Shown here piece by piece: positions 39,919 through 54,000 of a stretch of 64,000 bases of DNA (its first letter is position 1; the number at the start of each line of letters is the position of its first letter). The DNA is from Osedax frankpressi. Taxonomy: Eukaryota; Annelida; Polychaeta; Sabellida; Siboglinidae. The notes beneath the pieces were generated by a model, which made no database searches, was not told where the DNA came from, and saw only the letters and a program-made list of their open reading frames with translations. The DNA is taken from NCBI GenBank assembly GCA_964035775.1, contig OZ038312.1:15374608-15438607 (forward strand), given 5' to 3'. The position numbers were made by a program, and so were the translations under genes.

Positions 39919-42900
39919 ATGAACAATTCCGATACATGTAAAGTTCTATATAGTAATAATCTGGATGATTCGAAAAATGTTTTAATCGAATCCAACATTG
40001 GTGATTTAAATAGTTTACCTTTAAATAGTAATAACAACAAAAATCATGATATAAAACCCGTATTATCTCATGGCATGATTCACAATACAACAAAAGATTC
40101 AATCTCGATGTTAGTTCTAATAAAAATTGTTAATATAATAGTATTAACAATATAATTTATTCCATACAACAATTATATACAAATACAATTCTAGAATACA
40201 GTTGTAGGATGCATTATACACATATTTTATTAATATTTTTATATTGAGTGATATTACAAGATAATAATTTTCTTTCAAAATTTTATATATATTTAATTAA
40301 TCATAATAAAAATTAATTGTGTACATATATTTACAATTATATACATATCAATTTGTATAAAGCTCTTGTAATTATACATTATATTATTTTTAAAATTATA
40401 TTATATAAATTTTTTAAATCTATAACTATACTAGCATAATAATATAAAATAACATAAAATAACAGTGATTATTATGATATTGAATATCAAATTTATTTTA
40501 AAGAAAATATATCAACTATATTCAAAACATAATAAATAATAATACAGTATCTGGAATTTTAGTTTTTATAAATTTATATTATTAATTATAATAAATTATA
40601 ATATTCCTTACAGTTTTGATCAACAAATTAATTCTATATGTGAAAATAAAGGTTTTATGAAAAAATTTATCGATATTTAATTTTGCAATTATAACAAATA
40701 ATATATATATATAAATAATAATTAAATATATAGCCAATTAAATATTTTATAATATACATAACAGTGTCAATATTGATATAACTAATTTCTTAAATTCAAA
40801 AAGTGATAGTATCAAATAACTCAAACAATGGTAATCAATTTGAAAATGCTGCAATGAAAGAAATATCCTGCGATGATTTGTCAGTAGCTTAATAATTATT
40901 GTATAATTTTTTTTAATAAAGTAAATAGAAATAATAATGACTTATCTTGAGCGAATTAAATTAATTACATAAACAACTGAAACTATATTTTACAGGGATA
41001 TAGCTGACCTATTTGGATACTTGGTAAATAAAGAACTAACTCTAGCAGGATGCTTCAACCCCTCGTCAACTATTCATAAATTGCTACAATATAGTTTCAA
41101 TGAAAACTACATCGAGAGTGATGAAATACTTCGTTCCTGCATTATTTATAATGGACGGGAGAAAGATAAAGATGGAAAAGGAGAATATAATGAATCAGCG
41201 GGACTTGTACCTGATAAAGATGGGATAATCGATAAAGGAGATGATTCAAAAGTCATAATCAATGAAAATGTGGCTTATGAAAATATAGCTTCCGAAATTA
41301 ATAAATCTTGTGTAGGTGTAAATAATAAGGATTGTACTTTTGAAGTTCAAATTGATAATGAAACTTCTGATATGAATGTGGTGTCTTGCCTTAAGGTTGA
41401 ACAAGTGGAAGAAAATATTAGTTCATTAACTATCACTAAGAATCAATATATAAAGAGACCAAAACAGGTTTTTTGTGAATACTTGTAATACCCTAATATG
41501 AATTAAATATGAATTGAATATGAATTAAATATGAATTGAATATGAATTGAATATGAATTGAATATGAATTGAATATGAATTGGATATGAATATGAATTGA
41601 ATATGAATTGAATATGAATTGAATATGAATTAAATATGAATTGAATATGAATTGAATATAAATTGAATATGAATTGAATATGAAATGAATATGAATTGAA
41701 TATGAATTGAATATGAATTGAATATGAAATGAATATGAAATGAATATGAAATGAATATGAAATGAATATGAAATGAATATGAAATGAATATGAAATGAAT
41801 ATGAAATGAATATGAAATGAATATGAAATGAATATGAAATGAATATGAAATGAATATGAAATGAATATGAAATGAATATGAAATGAATATGAAATGAATA
41901 TGAAATGAATATGAAATGAATATGAAATGAATTGAATATGAATATGAATTGAATATGAATATTAACATAAATATTAATATTTGATATCATAAAATTTAAC
42001 TTTTGTAAATATTAATAATGTATTAATTATTTAATAAATAATTATAATAACTTGTAATATATTTATAAATTAATTAAAAGCTATATCATGCTATATTATA
42101 TTTGTACAACATAGCAAAATAATTAGGGATACATAAAAGACAATATAATTAAAGAACTATGCCTCAATTCAAATCGACCAAAAACAGCGTTAGTTATAAA
42201 TAAATTAAGATTATGTCATGATAATTATTAAAACAATCTAAAAAAGATAATTATACTTCTTCGGTTTACTTTTTACATTATTAATAATAATTGAAAAATG
42301 AAAGTTATTTTTGTTAATAATTTAAAAACATTACTTAGTTAATTAATGATAATTATTTTTATGGATGTTAAGTAATAAAAAAGTCAATAAAATTTAAGAA
42401 TTCTCCAAGAAAGTGTGAACTTAGAAAATTTCACAGAAAATATGTGAAGATTTGCAAGAATTATAAAATATGTTATATTTTTTAAATAACATATTTATAA
42501 TAACATATATTTTTTTCAATATACTTCTCAATCTAATATAGTCATTTGGCCATATAATTAAAATGAATATACATTCTATAATTTATATTATATTTAGAGG
42601 ATCTATTTTAGTAATATTGTTATAAAAAAATTTATGAAAAAAATTAGTAAATGTACGTTATCCATTGAATATGCTTTTAGGGGCCCTAAAATGTGTCGCT
42701 CAGTTATAAAATATAATATAAATAAATGACACGTATATACAATTGATATTAAAACACTAATATCCTGAAGGTTCATCGGCGCACAAATAAAATGAGTTCA
42801 GATTCATAGTGACTCATAGTTTATAAAGTGAATCATAGTTAATTTCATGGATATGTGTGTGTTCTTATTTTCTTCTGTAGAGAAAATCTTCTTATAGTTG

Positions 42901-45900
42901 TTTCCAAACTGCATGTATAAATATGTAAATATGTAATTAGTATATCAGATTTACTTGTTATGAAAATAATAACTATAATAGTTTATTATATGTATGATAA
43001 CATAATATAAATAAGAATTTATAGAAAAATTTAATAATGGTTTAATTCAGTTAATATATTAATAATTGATTAAAGTTTTTCAATGATTGCATGTGGTATT
43101 TTCAAATGATCAAATATTTTAGTTAATTCATAATCTAAGCAAAAAAAAATTATTCATTATAAAAATATTAATTGCTAAATATAAAAATACTAATTAAAGA
43201 GTATTTTATAATTTTCAAATATTTGAATTAATATCATTCTTTCCGTATATATATATAAATTATACAATATTTAATTATTTTGCTTTTGGCAGATATATTA
43301 TCTTCAACATAGAACGACGTAATTATTTGAATGCGAAAGGATATAATTTTTCTTGTCAATCACGAATACTCGGGAAAGAATGGTCGAACTTGAATAACCA
43401 AAATAAAGATGTTAGTTAACGAATTAAACCCTTCCATTGTTGTCCTTAATTCAATCTCGACTACTCATAAATTATAATCACTTATCTAAATAGTATTAGA
43501 TATTAAGAAAAATAAAATCTAAATGAATTAAATGCAGAATATCGGCTAATCTAAGTAAATAGTAGAATTAACATATAAATAAGTTCATATAATGAATATT
43601 TTGATGAATAGGTTTATAAGCGACTGGCTTATCTAGAAAACGAAATATTCTGCGAGCAGTTTGAATTATATTTGAATGCTGAAGATTATCAGCTTTACGT
43701 AAGAAGAAAAATGAAAGAGCAACAGGATTTCTACGGCAACTGCCATAATCTAGATGGCATACTCTTCAACATATCAGTTGATTATCCGAATCCATAACTT
43801 CCCATTTTACACCTATATTCTAATCAAAATATGTTATCCTAAATGTAATTATATCCTTTATTATATAACTGAACTCCCTGGCTAGCCTCTGCCACTATGT
43901 TTGACCGCTAACTATTTCTCCTGACGCGTTTTTCGTATTCACCAGAATTCGAAGAACAGGTACTGTCTGTATTGCAATAGAATGTTCAGGTTAAGCCGTA
44001 ACCGCAAAGATCACATCTTCAGCAAACAACATTTGAAACGCACGCTCGAAGATATAAAGCTTTATTCCGATCTCGATATTGGAGAGAAGATACCGATATC
44101 AAAAATCGCTCTAGCCAATGGTGCAGCCAACGCTGCAAAATATGCCAAGTAAGCTTAAAAAACTTATAGTTTGGATAATTGGTATCGTTAAAATTTGTGG
44201 GTAATTAATTATAGTAATATTATTTTCTTCGTCTCGTATTCATAATTGGTTATTGATTTAGCAATGAAGAGATGATAGAAGTTATTGATAGAATAAAGAA
44301 GATTTGCAAATTCTTGAAACAAACTGATGGTTAACAAAAATATTTAAAAAATCAATTAATTGAATTAATTTATTAATTTTAGGTCATTCACAATTAAATT
44401 AACAAATGGCCCCAGTTCTGACTTTGGTGACATTTATTGTTAAAAAATATTATAGAAATAATGTGCAAAAAAATCTAAATATATAATTTTATATTTTGTA
44501 ATCAATTTTTGCTTTGAATAAATACATATTTATCAAAAAATATAAATACCCTTCTTAGATTTTATTAAAATTTAAATTAACACATTATATTCTTAAGTGG
44601 AAGAGGTCAAATTGTAATTTTTCAATCCGAATATATAACCAATTCAAAAAATTCTTTAATTCAAGTTCAAAACAAAGACAAAATTCAAAAGTTTTAATAT
44701 ATTTAATATTTGCAATTTCTTTAATTTAAAAATTAAATTCTTTAAAAAAAAATATACATTCCCAATCGTTTTATAAATAAACTATAAAATAACGATTATG
44801 TTTTGGTCTATGTATCAATATTGCTGTGTGTAAAATGTTATTTTAGTATTTCACTTGTACTTATTTTTCATTTTCACTTGCCTTTAGCAATTGTCAAATA
44901 ATTGTTAAATGATTATAGCTGTTAAATATATCTTTAACTTAGAAAAAATATATATATACATATTTATAATATATATACAAGTATATGTTTATAAATTATA
45001 TGATAAAGATTATATCAATATAAATGTGTTTTTAGGAAATGTAAACCAAATTGTAAATATATTACATAAAAGTTTATATTCAATTATTATTAAAGTTTAT
45101 ACATTTATAATATGTGATATTAACTATAGCATATTATATTTTAATAGATAATCAAACTAACAAACCGGAAAAAGATATAATTGAAAGTTCTTCTCAGATC
45201 ACAAATTTAATGTCTCAAATAAGAATAATTAAGGTTTAATAATTAGTTTTTATAAAATTTTAAATTATATTTCACAAATAATGTTGTCATTTATTTTGTA
45301 AAACATATTTAACGTTGATCCAATATTATTCTAATTCGCATTGAAAGTTTATAAAATAAAATATAAAAGTTAATATTATAGTAATATATGAAATTTCTAC
45401 TAAATATTTGTAATTTTAATATATTTTTTTTCGCAAATTATTATCTATAATCATAAATATATATATTGGTAGTAGATTATTGTGTTTAATGAAGATGTTC
45501 ATATGTTCTCATGCATGAAATGATGACCATATTGTAATCAGAATCTTAACAAACTACTAAATATCATCAGGAAAATCTGGCAGCAAATCAATTGGACCCA
45601 ATTGATCAGTGCAATTTGGATTCAGCCGTCAAAACGAAACCAACAAAAATATTTTCAAACCAGAAGAAAAAGCAGAAGCTCAGTAATCTGAAATCCATCG
45701 AAAAGACATCGACAAGAATAAAGAAAGTGAAGCTTGGTCCCGTCGCACTTTCTCGTTGCCTGCCAGATATGTTAAAATCCACCTCGGTTAAGAAACTGGC
45801 CAAACATCAAATGTGTGTGTCTAAACAGGCGGCATCTCCTAAAACCTCTCAAGTATCTAATTCTAGGAATAGTCCCTGTTTTAAACATTTGAACACCGTA

Positions 45901-46521
45901 AACCCTACTATGCAAGTACCTAAACAATTTTCCTCCATTAGACCAATTAGAGTAACGCAGAAACCCGTCTCGAAAACGACGTGTCTATCAAAAAGGCGAG
46001 CTGAACACTTGACCCAAGACAACGCTGCGACTAACAAGGAATATATTAGAAATGCTAGAGTAACGCAGGCTTCGGGCCCGCGAATTATTAACGTACTCAA
46101 TACACAGGCTACTTACGCAAACTGCGTTCGATACACGCCTAGGCCGTTGTCATCCGTTAGAACTATTTTAGTACCAAAGGTTACCTGTTCGGCTGTTCGA
46201 AATCCCGTGCCAGGTGTAAAATTACCTAATTTATCCGGACCTAAAATATTGTCCATTGTCAGAATCCCAAAAGTAATTAAACTAGAGCGCTTTGGACAAG
46301 CAATGCCTAACATCAGAGGGGTACCTATGATGGGAAAACCTATTGTGGTCAGACCGCTGGCCCCTAGGATAGTATCAACTAATAGATTTCCAACAGTGGT
46401 CCATCAAAAAGATGATCCCAACATAATATCAAAGGAGAAAAAAATTAAACGCCTAGTACCAAATATTTTGAGGAAGAAACCTAGACCAATGAACAAGGAG
46501 AAAACTCTTATATCACATTGA
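39919..46521 (+). CDS. Unassigned zinc-finger protein with basic C-terminal tail, nine exons
   Basis: Exons by eye, all phases consistent: 39919-40027, 40810-40879, 40996-41484, 43293-43410, 43612-43776, 43946-44148, 44262-44329, 45148-45233, 45571-46521; 2,259 nt, about 752 residues. An in-frame stop lies just before the ATG. Residues 1-220 are Asn/Asp/Glu-rich and look disordered. Exon 5 encodes a helical stretch (RLAYLENEIFCEQFELYL, then VRRKMKEQQDFYGNC). Exon 6 has one C2H2-type finger, C324-x2-C327-x12-H340-x5-H346 (YCLYCNRMFRLSRNRKDH), resembling the U1/matrin spacing known from RNA- or DNA-binding nuclear proteins. The last exon (317 codons) is Lys/Arg/Pro/Val-rich with little acidic content. 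A nuclear nucleic-acid-associated role is inference only. I do not recognise the family. Confidence 0.7.
41502..41965. repeat. 11-bp minisatellite (ATATGAATTGA / ATATGAAATGA)n in intron 3 of the zinc-finger gene
   Basis: About 42 copies starting 17 nt after the donor at 41484. TTGA units dominate the left, AATGA units the right. Minus-strand Ser/Phe/Ile/His frames are artefacts. Confidence 0.95.
41966..43292 (+). other. Rest of intron 3 of the zinc-finger gene, AT-rich
   Basis: No exon or repeat recognised up to the TTTTGGCAG acceptor. Confidence 0.4.
44330..45147 (+). other. Intron 7 of the zinc-finger gene, AT-rich
   Basis: Nothing recognised. An 80-codon open frame at 44909-45151 is Tyr/Ile-rich AT sequence and runs up to the exon 8 acceptor. 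Confidence 0.4.
45571..46521 (+). CDS. Last exon of the zinc-finger gene: long basic, Pro/Val-rich tail
   Basis: A single 317-codon open stretch, entered at an ATCATCAG acceptor in phase 0 and ended by TGA at 46519-46521. It begins ENLAANQLDPIDQCNLDSAV, then a lysine-rich patch (SNQKKKQKLSNLKS), followed by loosely repeated blocks of basic and hydrophobic residues with recurring RPI, RII and PRPLSSV-like pieces. No catalytic motif is visible. It could alternatively be the 3' exon of a separate gene, but the phase 0 joins to the exons at 45148 and 44262 support one transcript. Confidence 0.65.
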   Translation, partial: ENLAANQLDPIDQCNLDSAVKTKPTKIFSNQKKKQKLSNLKSIEKTSTRIKKVKLGPVALSRCLPDMLKSTSVKKLAKHQMCVSKQAASPKTSQVSNSRNSPCFKHLNTVNPTMQVPKQFSSIRPIRVTQKPVSKTTCLSKRRAEHLTQDNAATNKEYIRNARVTQASGPRIINVLNTQATYANCVRYTPRPLSSVRTILVPKVTCSAVRNPVPGVKLPNLSGPKILSIVRIPKVIKLERFGQAMPNIRGVPMMGKPIVVRPLAPRIVSTNRFPTVVHQKDDPNIISKEKKIKRLVPNILRKKPRPMNKEKTLISH

Positions 46522-46597
46522 TCAATCCTCAAAAGAATGATGCATATTTTATTCTATAATATAATAATGATTTTCACATTTGTATCTCAAAATATTT

Positions 46598-46607
46598 AAT
46601 AAATAAA
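46598..46607 (+). terminator. Polyadenylation signal of the zinc-finger gene
   Basis: Two overlapping AATAAA hexamers begin at 46598 and 46602, about 80 nt after the stop codon. Confidence 0.55.
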
Positions 46608-49600
46608 ATATTTAAAAAATCTTTATTTTATTGTTTATAATTGGTAATATTAGGAGATGAAATATACTATTTTAACCAGATGAGAAAATGCATGCGAAAA
46701 ATTTTGATAATTTAAAATCTATTTGAATTTCTGAATATATTTTATTTTATGTATTATGATTTGTTAACAAATTGATATTATTAACATATTAATACTGACT
46801 CAATTTATTAAATACATTATATATTTGAATTGATGGAAAACTATATATTAATATTGACAAACAATACAAATATATACTAAATAAATAATAGTACCTATTA
46901 TAAAAAATATAATTGAATTTATTCCAAATTTGTGACCTTAATAAATTCAATTATATCAAAAATAAAACATCAATAATATAAAGTCAGAAAAACTTCATGA
47001 AAATCCTATTTGTAATTCAAAGTTAATATTATTTATAATATTCTATAGCATAAATAATCATAAAAATCCCTTAAGATCTTCTTATGTGTAGTATATATTT
47101 TTTTAATTTTCTATATTGATAATTTAAAGGTCATTGACATTGAATTGACATTAAATTAACATTGACTCCATTATTTTAGCTCAATCAAATTTGAAGGGTT
47201 CACTTTAAATGCTGAATTTAACTCCATTATTAATAATAATTATATATAATGTATGAACAATTGATTATGTAATGGTTCTTACTAGCAACATGTTTCACTA
47301 GTAAAAGATTAGAGTAGGAGGTAATAGAGTATTAAATAAGACACACCAATTGTGAAACATCAAAAATATATTCTCATCGAGTCTATCCCTAATTCTAGTT
47401 CAAAATTCATCGATTATAAAAAACAACTTGACCGTTAATCGCTTTGGTCGATGCATTTGGACATTTCATATGCGTAGATAGATCTTGTCGGACTATACCT
47501 AATATTTTTTTGTAGCATAAGATTCACCACTTCTTAAGACATATTATTAAGCTGTATCCATTTAGAAGAATGGCGATGAAGGATAGAGATACACCATCAT
47601 GCACTATGGGGCACACTGGGTGCGGGGTAAAGTTAACTATTTAAATCTCATTCCGTGAACATTTCTATAATTCTCATAATTTTCATTAATTTAATAATTC
47701 AACAATAAAGTATAATATACACATATGTATATATTATAAGCATTTCTATAAGTTATCTAGAATATGTGCTCTTATTAATTGATTTTTGAAAACTTTCGGC
47801 ATCGAATTTCATAAATTATCATTACTTTTTATTAAATATTATATTAATATTTTCATAATAGGGATTTTTATTGTTTGATATTTATAATCCATATCTATAT
47901 ATTTTAAATTGTTTGTATATAAAAATTGCAGATTATTTACCACAAAGCTATCTGTTTTTATTTTCAATAATCATATACAAAAAATAAATTCATCTAATTT
48001 GATATAACTCCGTAAACATGTAAATAATATAAAAACAAAGATAAATAACATAGTTAATTTTTAAAGAAAGAATTTTAATATGCCATTCATTATATTCTAG
48101 TTTCTATATGTACTAGTGTCTATATTAACATATATGTTCTTGTATAAATCATTAAGTTAATATGATGGTGAAATTAGTAGTTAAAATTATGATTTCCAGG
48201 GTATAACTAATAACAAATTATAATTCTTTCTAAAAAATGAAAAGTATATATGTTATTTGACTCCATTTTTATATCTGTATTTATATATTTAAAACTATAT
48301 ACAATTAGAACAATTTATATATTTTTTAAGTACTAATTAGCTGAAGTATGTGACAATATATATAATTGATTTGCTAGGTTTGTTAGCTATCTACTATAAA
48401 GTTTATTAATTAAATATAATTAATTATCATTCAAATGATAATATTAAATATATTAAACTTAAAAATAAATATTAATATTAATAAATGTGTAATAAAGTAG
48501 TTAATCAGAACTACATTGCATAATTATATAATACATTATAATAAACATATTCGGTATATATATACTTATACTATAAACTATTATATATATTAATAATAAT
48601 AGCCCAGATTAGGTAATAATATAAAGTAATATTAAAATAGTTTTTTTGAAAATATAAAACATGATATATATATATATATATATATATATTAGTAGGTTCA
48701 CTATAATATATATACATATGTATTAAGTTTTTCATTTGTTATATACTTTAAAGATACTTTAAAGAAATAAAATTTAAAATAATAATTTATTGATAAAAAT
48801 ATATAAATTTATATTGATGTCTATGTTAATTATTGATTATTATAAACAAATATATAAGAATTATTTAAATATTCCAATATAATATTTTAATTCAAAATTG
48901 ATTATAAATCTATAGATTTTAAATATAAATACATATATTAAGTTAATACTTACGTATAATGATATACACATATATATATATATGCAAATATATATATATA
49001 TATAGTTGTATAGTTATATAAGAATTACATACAATATATATCAATATTCTAACACATAAATTTATAAATGCAATATAAAAATTCTTAGAAAATATTTGAA
49101 TCAAAATTTGTTAAACGTGATATATTTATATGAATTATAGAGGAATTAAATATCCGGTAAATAGTAAATATCTATTAATTGGACACCACATATATCTAAT
49201 CCTGTGAGTTATTGCTATAATTAATAAATAATTATGATATCAATTTAACATAATAGAAGGAGTACTAGTAATATAGTGAATGCAATATATCAATATAGAA
49301 AAACTATTGTAAAGTATCTTATATAAAAACATAATATAATGTAATATAATATATATCTTAAATATATATATTCTAGAATATATTATAGACGTCTATAGAC
49401 AATATTATATGTCTATACCATGGTATTATCACCTTAAAATGTAAATATATTTTAATAATATTATATGTTCACACATCCCGTATTGATTTTGTTTAATGAA
49501 AAGTAGAATTGATACCTCTTTTCCATAAAATACTGAACGACTCAACATTATACATAAACTACAATATAAAATAATTATTCTTTATATATACTGAACTCTA

Positions 49601-49880
49601 CCGCGACCCTTCAAGCATGACGTCACCATCATACGATTGTTACTTCTTTCATCGAGAAACATATTTAGGTTAAATACAAATCGTAGTTTATCTTACGACT
49701 TAAATCACCCCGTAGTAGTTCTAGATCGATACCTTCTATACAAATCCAGCTAATTAGCAATGACTAAAATTTGATGTAACTTTGAAAATATCAGAATTAC
49801 AAAAATCTATTCTATTAATCCATAAGCTGTCATCATTATTTGATATTAAATAATATGCAAGTCTTCTCAAAAGAATATCG
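46608..49880. other. AT-rich intergenic DNA
   Basis: No gene supported. Short (AT)n tracts at about 48662-48690 and 48965-49005. The stretch 47300-47640 is less AT-rich but shows no open frame or known family. Confidence 0.5.
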
Positions 49881-49889
49881 TAAATATAT

Positions 49890-50765
49890 ACTCTCCCTCT
49901 CCCTCTCCTTCTCCCTCTCCCTCTCCCTCTCCCTCTCCCTCTCCCTCTCCCTCTCCCTCTCCCTCTCCCTCTCCCTCTCCCTCTCCCTCTCCCTCTCCCT
50001 CTCCCTCTCCCTATCCCTCTCCCTCTCCCTCTCCCTCTCCCTCTCCCTCTCCCTCTCCCTCTCCCTCTCCCTCTCCCTCTCCCTCTCCCTCTCCCTCTCC
50101 CTCTCCCTCTCCCTCTCCCTCTCCCTCTCCCTCTCCCTCTCCCTCTCCCTCTCCCTCTCCCTCTCCCTCTCCCTCTCCCTCTCCCTCTCCCTCTCCCTCT
50201 CCCTCTCCCTCTCCCTCTCCCTCTCCCTCTCCCTCTCCCTCTCCCTCTCCCTCTCCCTCTCCCTCTCCCTCTCACTCTCACTCTCCCTCTCCCTCTCCGT
50301 CTCCCTCTCCCTCTCCCTCTCACTCTCCCTCTCCCTCTCACTCTCACTCTCCATCTCCATCTCCATATCCATCTCCCTCTATCTCTCAAACGCCCTCTCC
50401 CTCTCCCTCTCCCTCTCCCTCTCCCTCTCCCTCTCCCTCTCCCTCTCCCTCTCCCTCTCCCTCTCCCTCTCCCTCTCCCTCTCCCTCTCCCTCTCCCTCT
50501 CCCTCTCCCTCTCCCTCTCCCTCTCCCTCTCCCTCTCCCTCTCCCTCTCCCTCTCCCTCTCCCTCTCCCTCTCCCTCTCCCTCTCCCTCTCCCTCTCCCT
50601 CTCCCTCTCCCTCTCCCTCTCCCTCTCCCTCTCCCTCTCCCTCTCCCTCTCACTCTCCCTCTCCCTCTCCCTCTCCCTCTCCCTCTCCCTCTCCCTCTCC
50701 CTCTCCCTCTCCCTCTCCCTCTCCCTCTCCCTCTCCCTCTCCCTCTCCCTCTCCCTCTCCATCTC
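49890..50765. repeat. Hexamer array (CTCCCT)n, about 146 copies, upstream of BPNT2
   Basis: Pure pyrimidine on +, purine on -, with a disturbed centre (50270-50395) containing CACTCT, CCATCT and one ATCTCTCAAACGC break. It ends 255 nt before the BPNT2 ATG. Arg-Gly, Glu-Arg and Leu-Ser frames are artefacts. Confidence 0.97.
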
Positions 50766-51019
50766 CCATAGTTTATTATGATTATAATTTAAATAATAGC
50801 CTATACTCAAAGTATCTTCTAAGGACTAATTGGTCCATCTTATGATGATAACTGAGTTAATGAAATGAAATAATAAAAAATTATTTAAACATAATGATTT
50901 ATATCTATATTTTAATATAGTTCATATTTTTATAATCTCATCCAAAGAAAATAAATTCTTTATGTTTACGTTGCATAATATTTAAATAAAATTATATTTG
51001 TATTCATTAACTATAAATT

Positions 51020-54000
51020 ATGGTTAGTGTAATGGCTGTAAACCTTAAGAATTCAGCCATATTTATAGCAGTATGTTTACTTATATTTTATGCTATTGGA
51101 ATTCCTTCATTTAATAAATTTGATGAAAAAGTAGATATTAGAAAAGTATTATCACTAAGTATTGAGATGGCAATTCGTGGAGGTAAACGTGTGAAAATTG
51201 TACGCAATAGTGCCGATATTGGCGAGAGCTCAAAAGGAAAGACAGTAGAAGGCAAGAAAGACGTATTAACGTTTGGAGATCTTCAGTCTCATTTAACTAT
51301 TGTTGCTGGTTTCTCCAAAGAATTTCCTAATCTCAGAGTTTGTATTTTTGTAGTTGTCTCATACAAATTTATTTTCTATGACATACACTAAGAATCATAA
51401 CCTTCGTTAATATAATCATATATATCTAGACATAATATATCTAGAAAACTAAAAATAGGAAAACTATAATCTATTATTCAAATATAGTGGAAAATATTTT
51501 CACATTGTATGAAAGTGTTTTATAATGCGTACCATATCATACATCTTTGTTAGAAATAGTAAATTATAATATATAGAACAAATTTTAAAATAAATTTATT
51601 TTATTATATTTGGTGACTGCAGTGCATCTATGATCATTTATTTAAAATGGATATAGATTTATAATTCTATGTTATTGATAATTGTAGACTTATGATAACA
51701 GCAGATAGTAAAGCATATCCAAGTATTGGGGTTTGAGTATATAGGGTTTGGATATGCAATTAGCAATGGTGATATTTTAATAACGGAATTAGGAGAATTC
51801 CCAGTTAAATAGTTAATATGTGTTTACATAAAAAAATATTTTAAATTAATTAATGTTTATATAGTGAAGCATATTATATGTCTTCAATATGCTATTAATA
51901 AGTTGACACTTACTATAGTAAATAAACTTTAAGCTATTTATATAATATTATTATATAATAATATATTATACTTATATATTTTCTTAAAATATAGTTACTT
52001 AGCTAATAGTATTACTTATAAAGTGGAATTTTTACTTATAAATTAATATCAAGATCATCGTGTTAATTATAATATTTTAATATTCATTTACAAGTAAAAA
52101 TTCTAATTTATTTATTTTATATAAATATATATGGAAATAGTGTCTGAAAAAACGAATGTTAATTTATATGTAAATAACTATTATTTTATATGTATATAGC
52201 ATATTGTTTATTTTCTCATAGTGCATAATTTTCAAAAATTACCCAAAATTTTATTTGCATAAATTTGTATAAATTATTTATATATTGGAATTGAATATAT
52301 TTATATATTGCTTTCTAAATACTAATAATATATGATAATATACATATATTATAATCAATTGGAAAATATATAATAAAATTATAAAATATTATGTCAGAAG
52401 TATGTTAATGAAATAATTACGGTATCATAAATTTGGATTGCGTTTAATATAATAACATTTAATATAATTTTAACCGATAATATTGAATGTAAGTATTGGC
52501 ACCAAAAAAATGTTGCTAATCGATATCAACAAACATTTTAGTATATGTTCAATTTAAGATATTGGAGTCATTGAATATAATAATTATTGTTGTTACTACC
52601 TAATAATTATTGTTATAATCACTGCTATGTTCTCGTTACTTAATAGTTATATAATTTTCTATTATCCTTATCCTATGATTGTTTATATTATATGTATAGA
52701 TTATATGTATTAGATGTTTAGTAAGTTTTTTGAAAATTTAGATATTTTTATTTATGAAATATAAATTACATTTTATAATATTTTACGTAATTTACCTATT
52801 CAAAATTATTCTTTTTCTAACGTTTTTAATAGGAAATATAGGATTAATATAAATTTCCAACTCTCAATAAATACTATTTTTTATTTTTATCATAGAAGTT
52901 TTTTGAAGTTTTTACATTCAATCTACTGACCAAAATGCCAGATTTGACTTAATATATAACAGACTATATCTCACCTCTCCTGGATATAGGTTATATCTGA
53001 GGAACATGTTATAAACCATCTCAAATTCGATATGGACAATAGTTCAGCGTCGAAGTCGTTTATTGACCCCTTAATCAGCTCTCTCGGTGCAGAACTTGTA
53101 TCTCTTTCCGACCTAGTAGTCTGGGTGGACCCACTGGATGCTACACATGAATATGCTGGTATGTCTGCCACCCATTAAATAAATATATGATTATATATCC
53201 AATTTATGTCATTGCTTACAATTATTTGATTTATTACTTATCTTATTTATTTTCTTATTAATATATTATTCATATATTATATCATCACCTATATTATTTC
53301 TTATATTATTGATATATTATCTATTTTATTATCTTATTATCTATCATATTAATATCATATTGATATCTTATCTTATTTTTTATCTTATTTATATCACATT
53401 CATATAGTGATATATTATCTTATTTCTTATCTTATTAATATACTATTGATAACTTATATTGTTACCTATCTTATTGATATATTCTCTTATTTCCTTTCTT
53501 ATTCTTTTAATATCTTATTGGTATATTATCTAATATATTATTTCTCATCTTATTGATAACTTATTTTATTGTCCATCTTATTTTTTATATTATTAATATA
53601 TTCATATATTATTTTACATCTTATCTGATACCTATATTATTTCTTACCTTATTAATATCTTATTGATATGTTATATTATTTCTTATCTCATTACCTATCT
53701 TATAAGATAACTTATCTTAGAATGGCCATTCTCAACTGATATCTTATCTTATCTCCACTTGGTTCTTCGCCAATACTAAGTACCACTTGTATCTACACAT
53801 TTTCAATGGCCGTTATATTCTCCTTGATGTCTGGTTCTTCTCTCATCTACCTCTCGACATCATGTGGCTCCACACCCAGTATCAGACCCTTAACAACCTA
53901 TGGCGTCCACCTTTACATCGGGTGACATCCATTCCGCTCATCTGTCACTCAACATCGCGTGACTCCGCCCCCGTGTAAGGCGATTGCTTATTTCAACGAC

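Noticed and set aside
41493-41990. 165- and 112-codon minus-strand frames rich in Ser, Phe, Ile and His
   Set aside because: Reading of the 11-bp array in intron 3 of the zinc-finger gene.
49754-50810. Long Arg-Gly, Glu-Arg and Leu-Ser frames
   Set aside because: All are readings of the CTCCCT hexamer array in different frames; no domain or proper start context.
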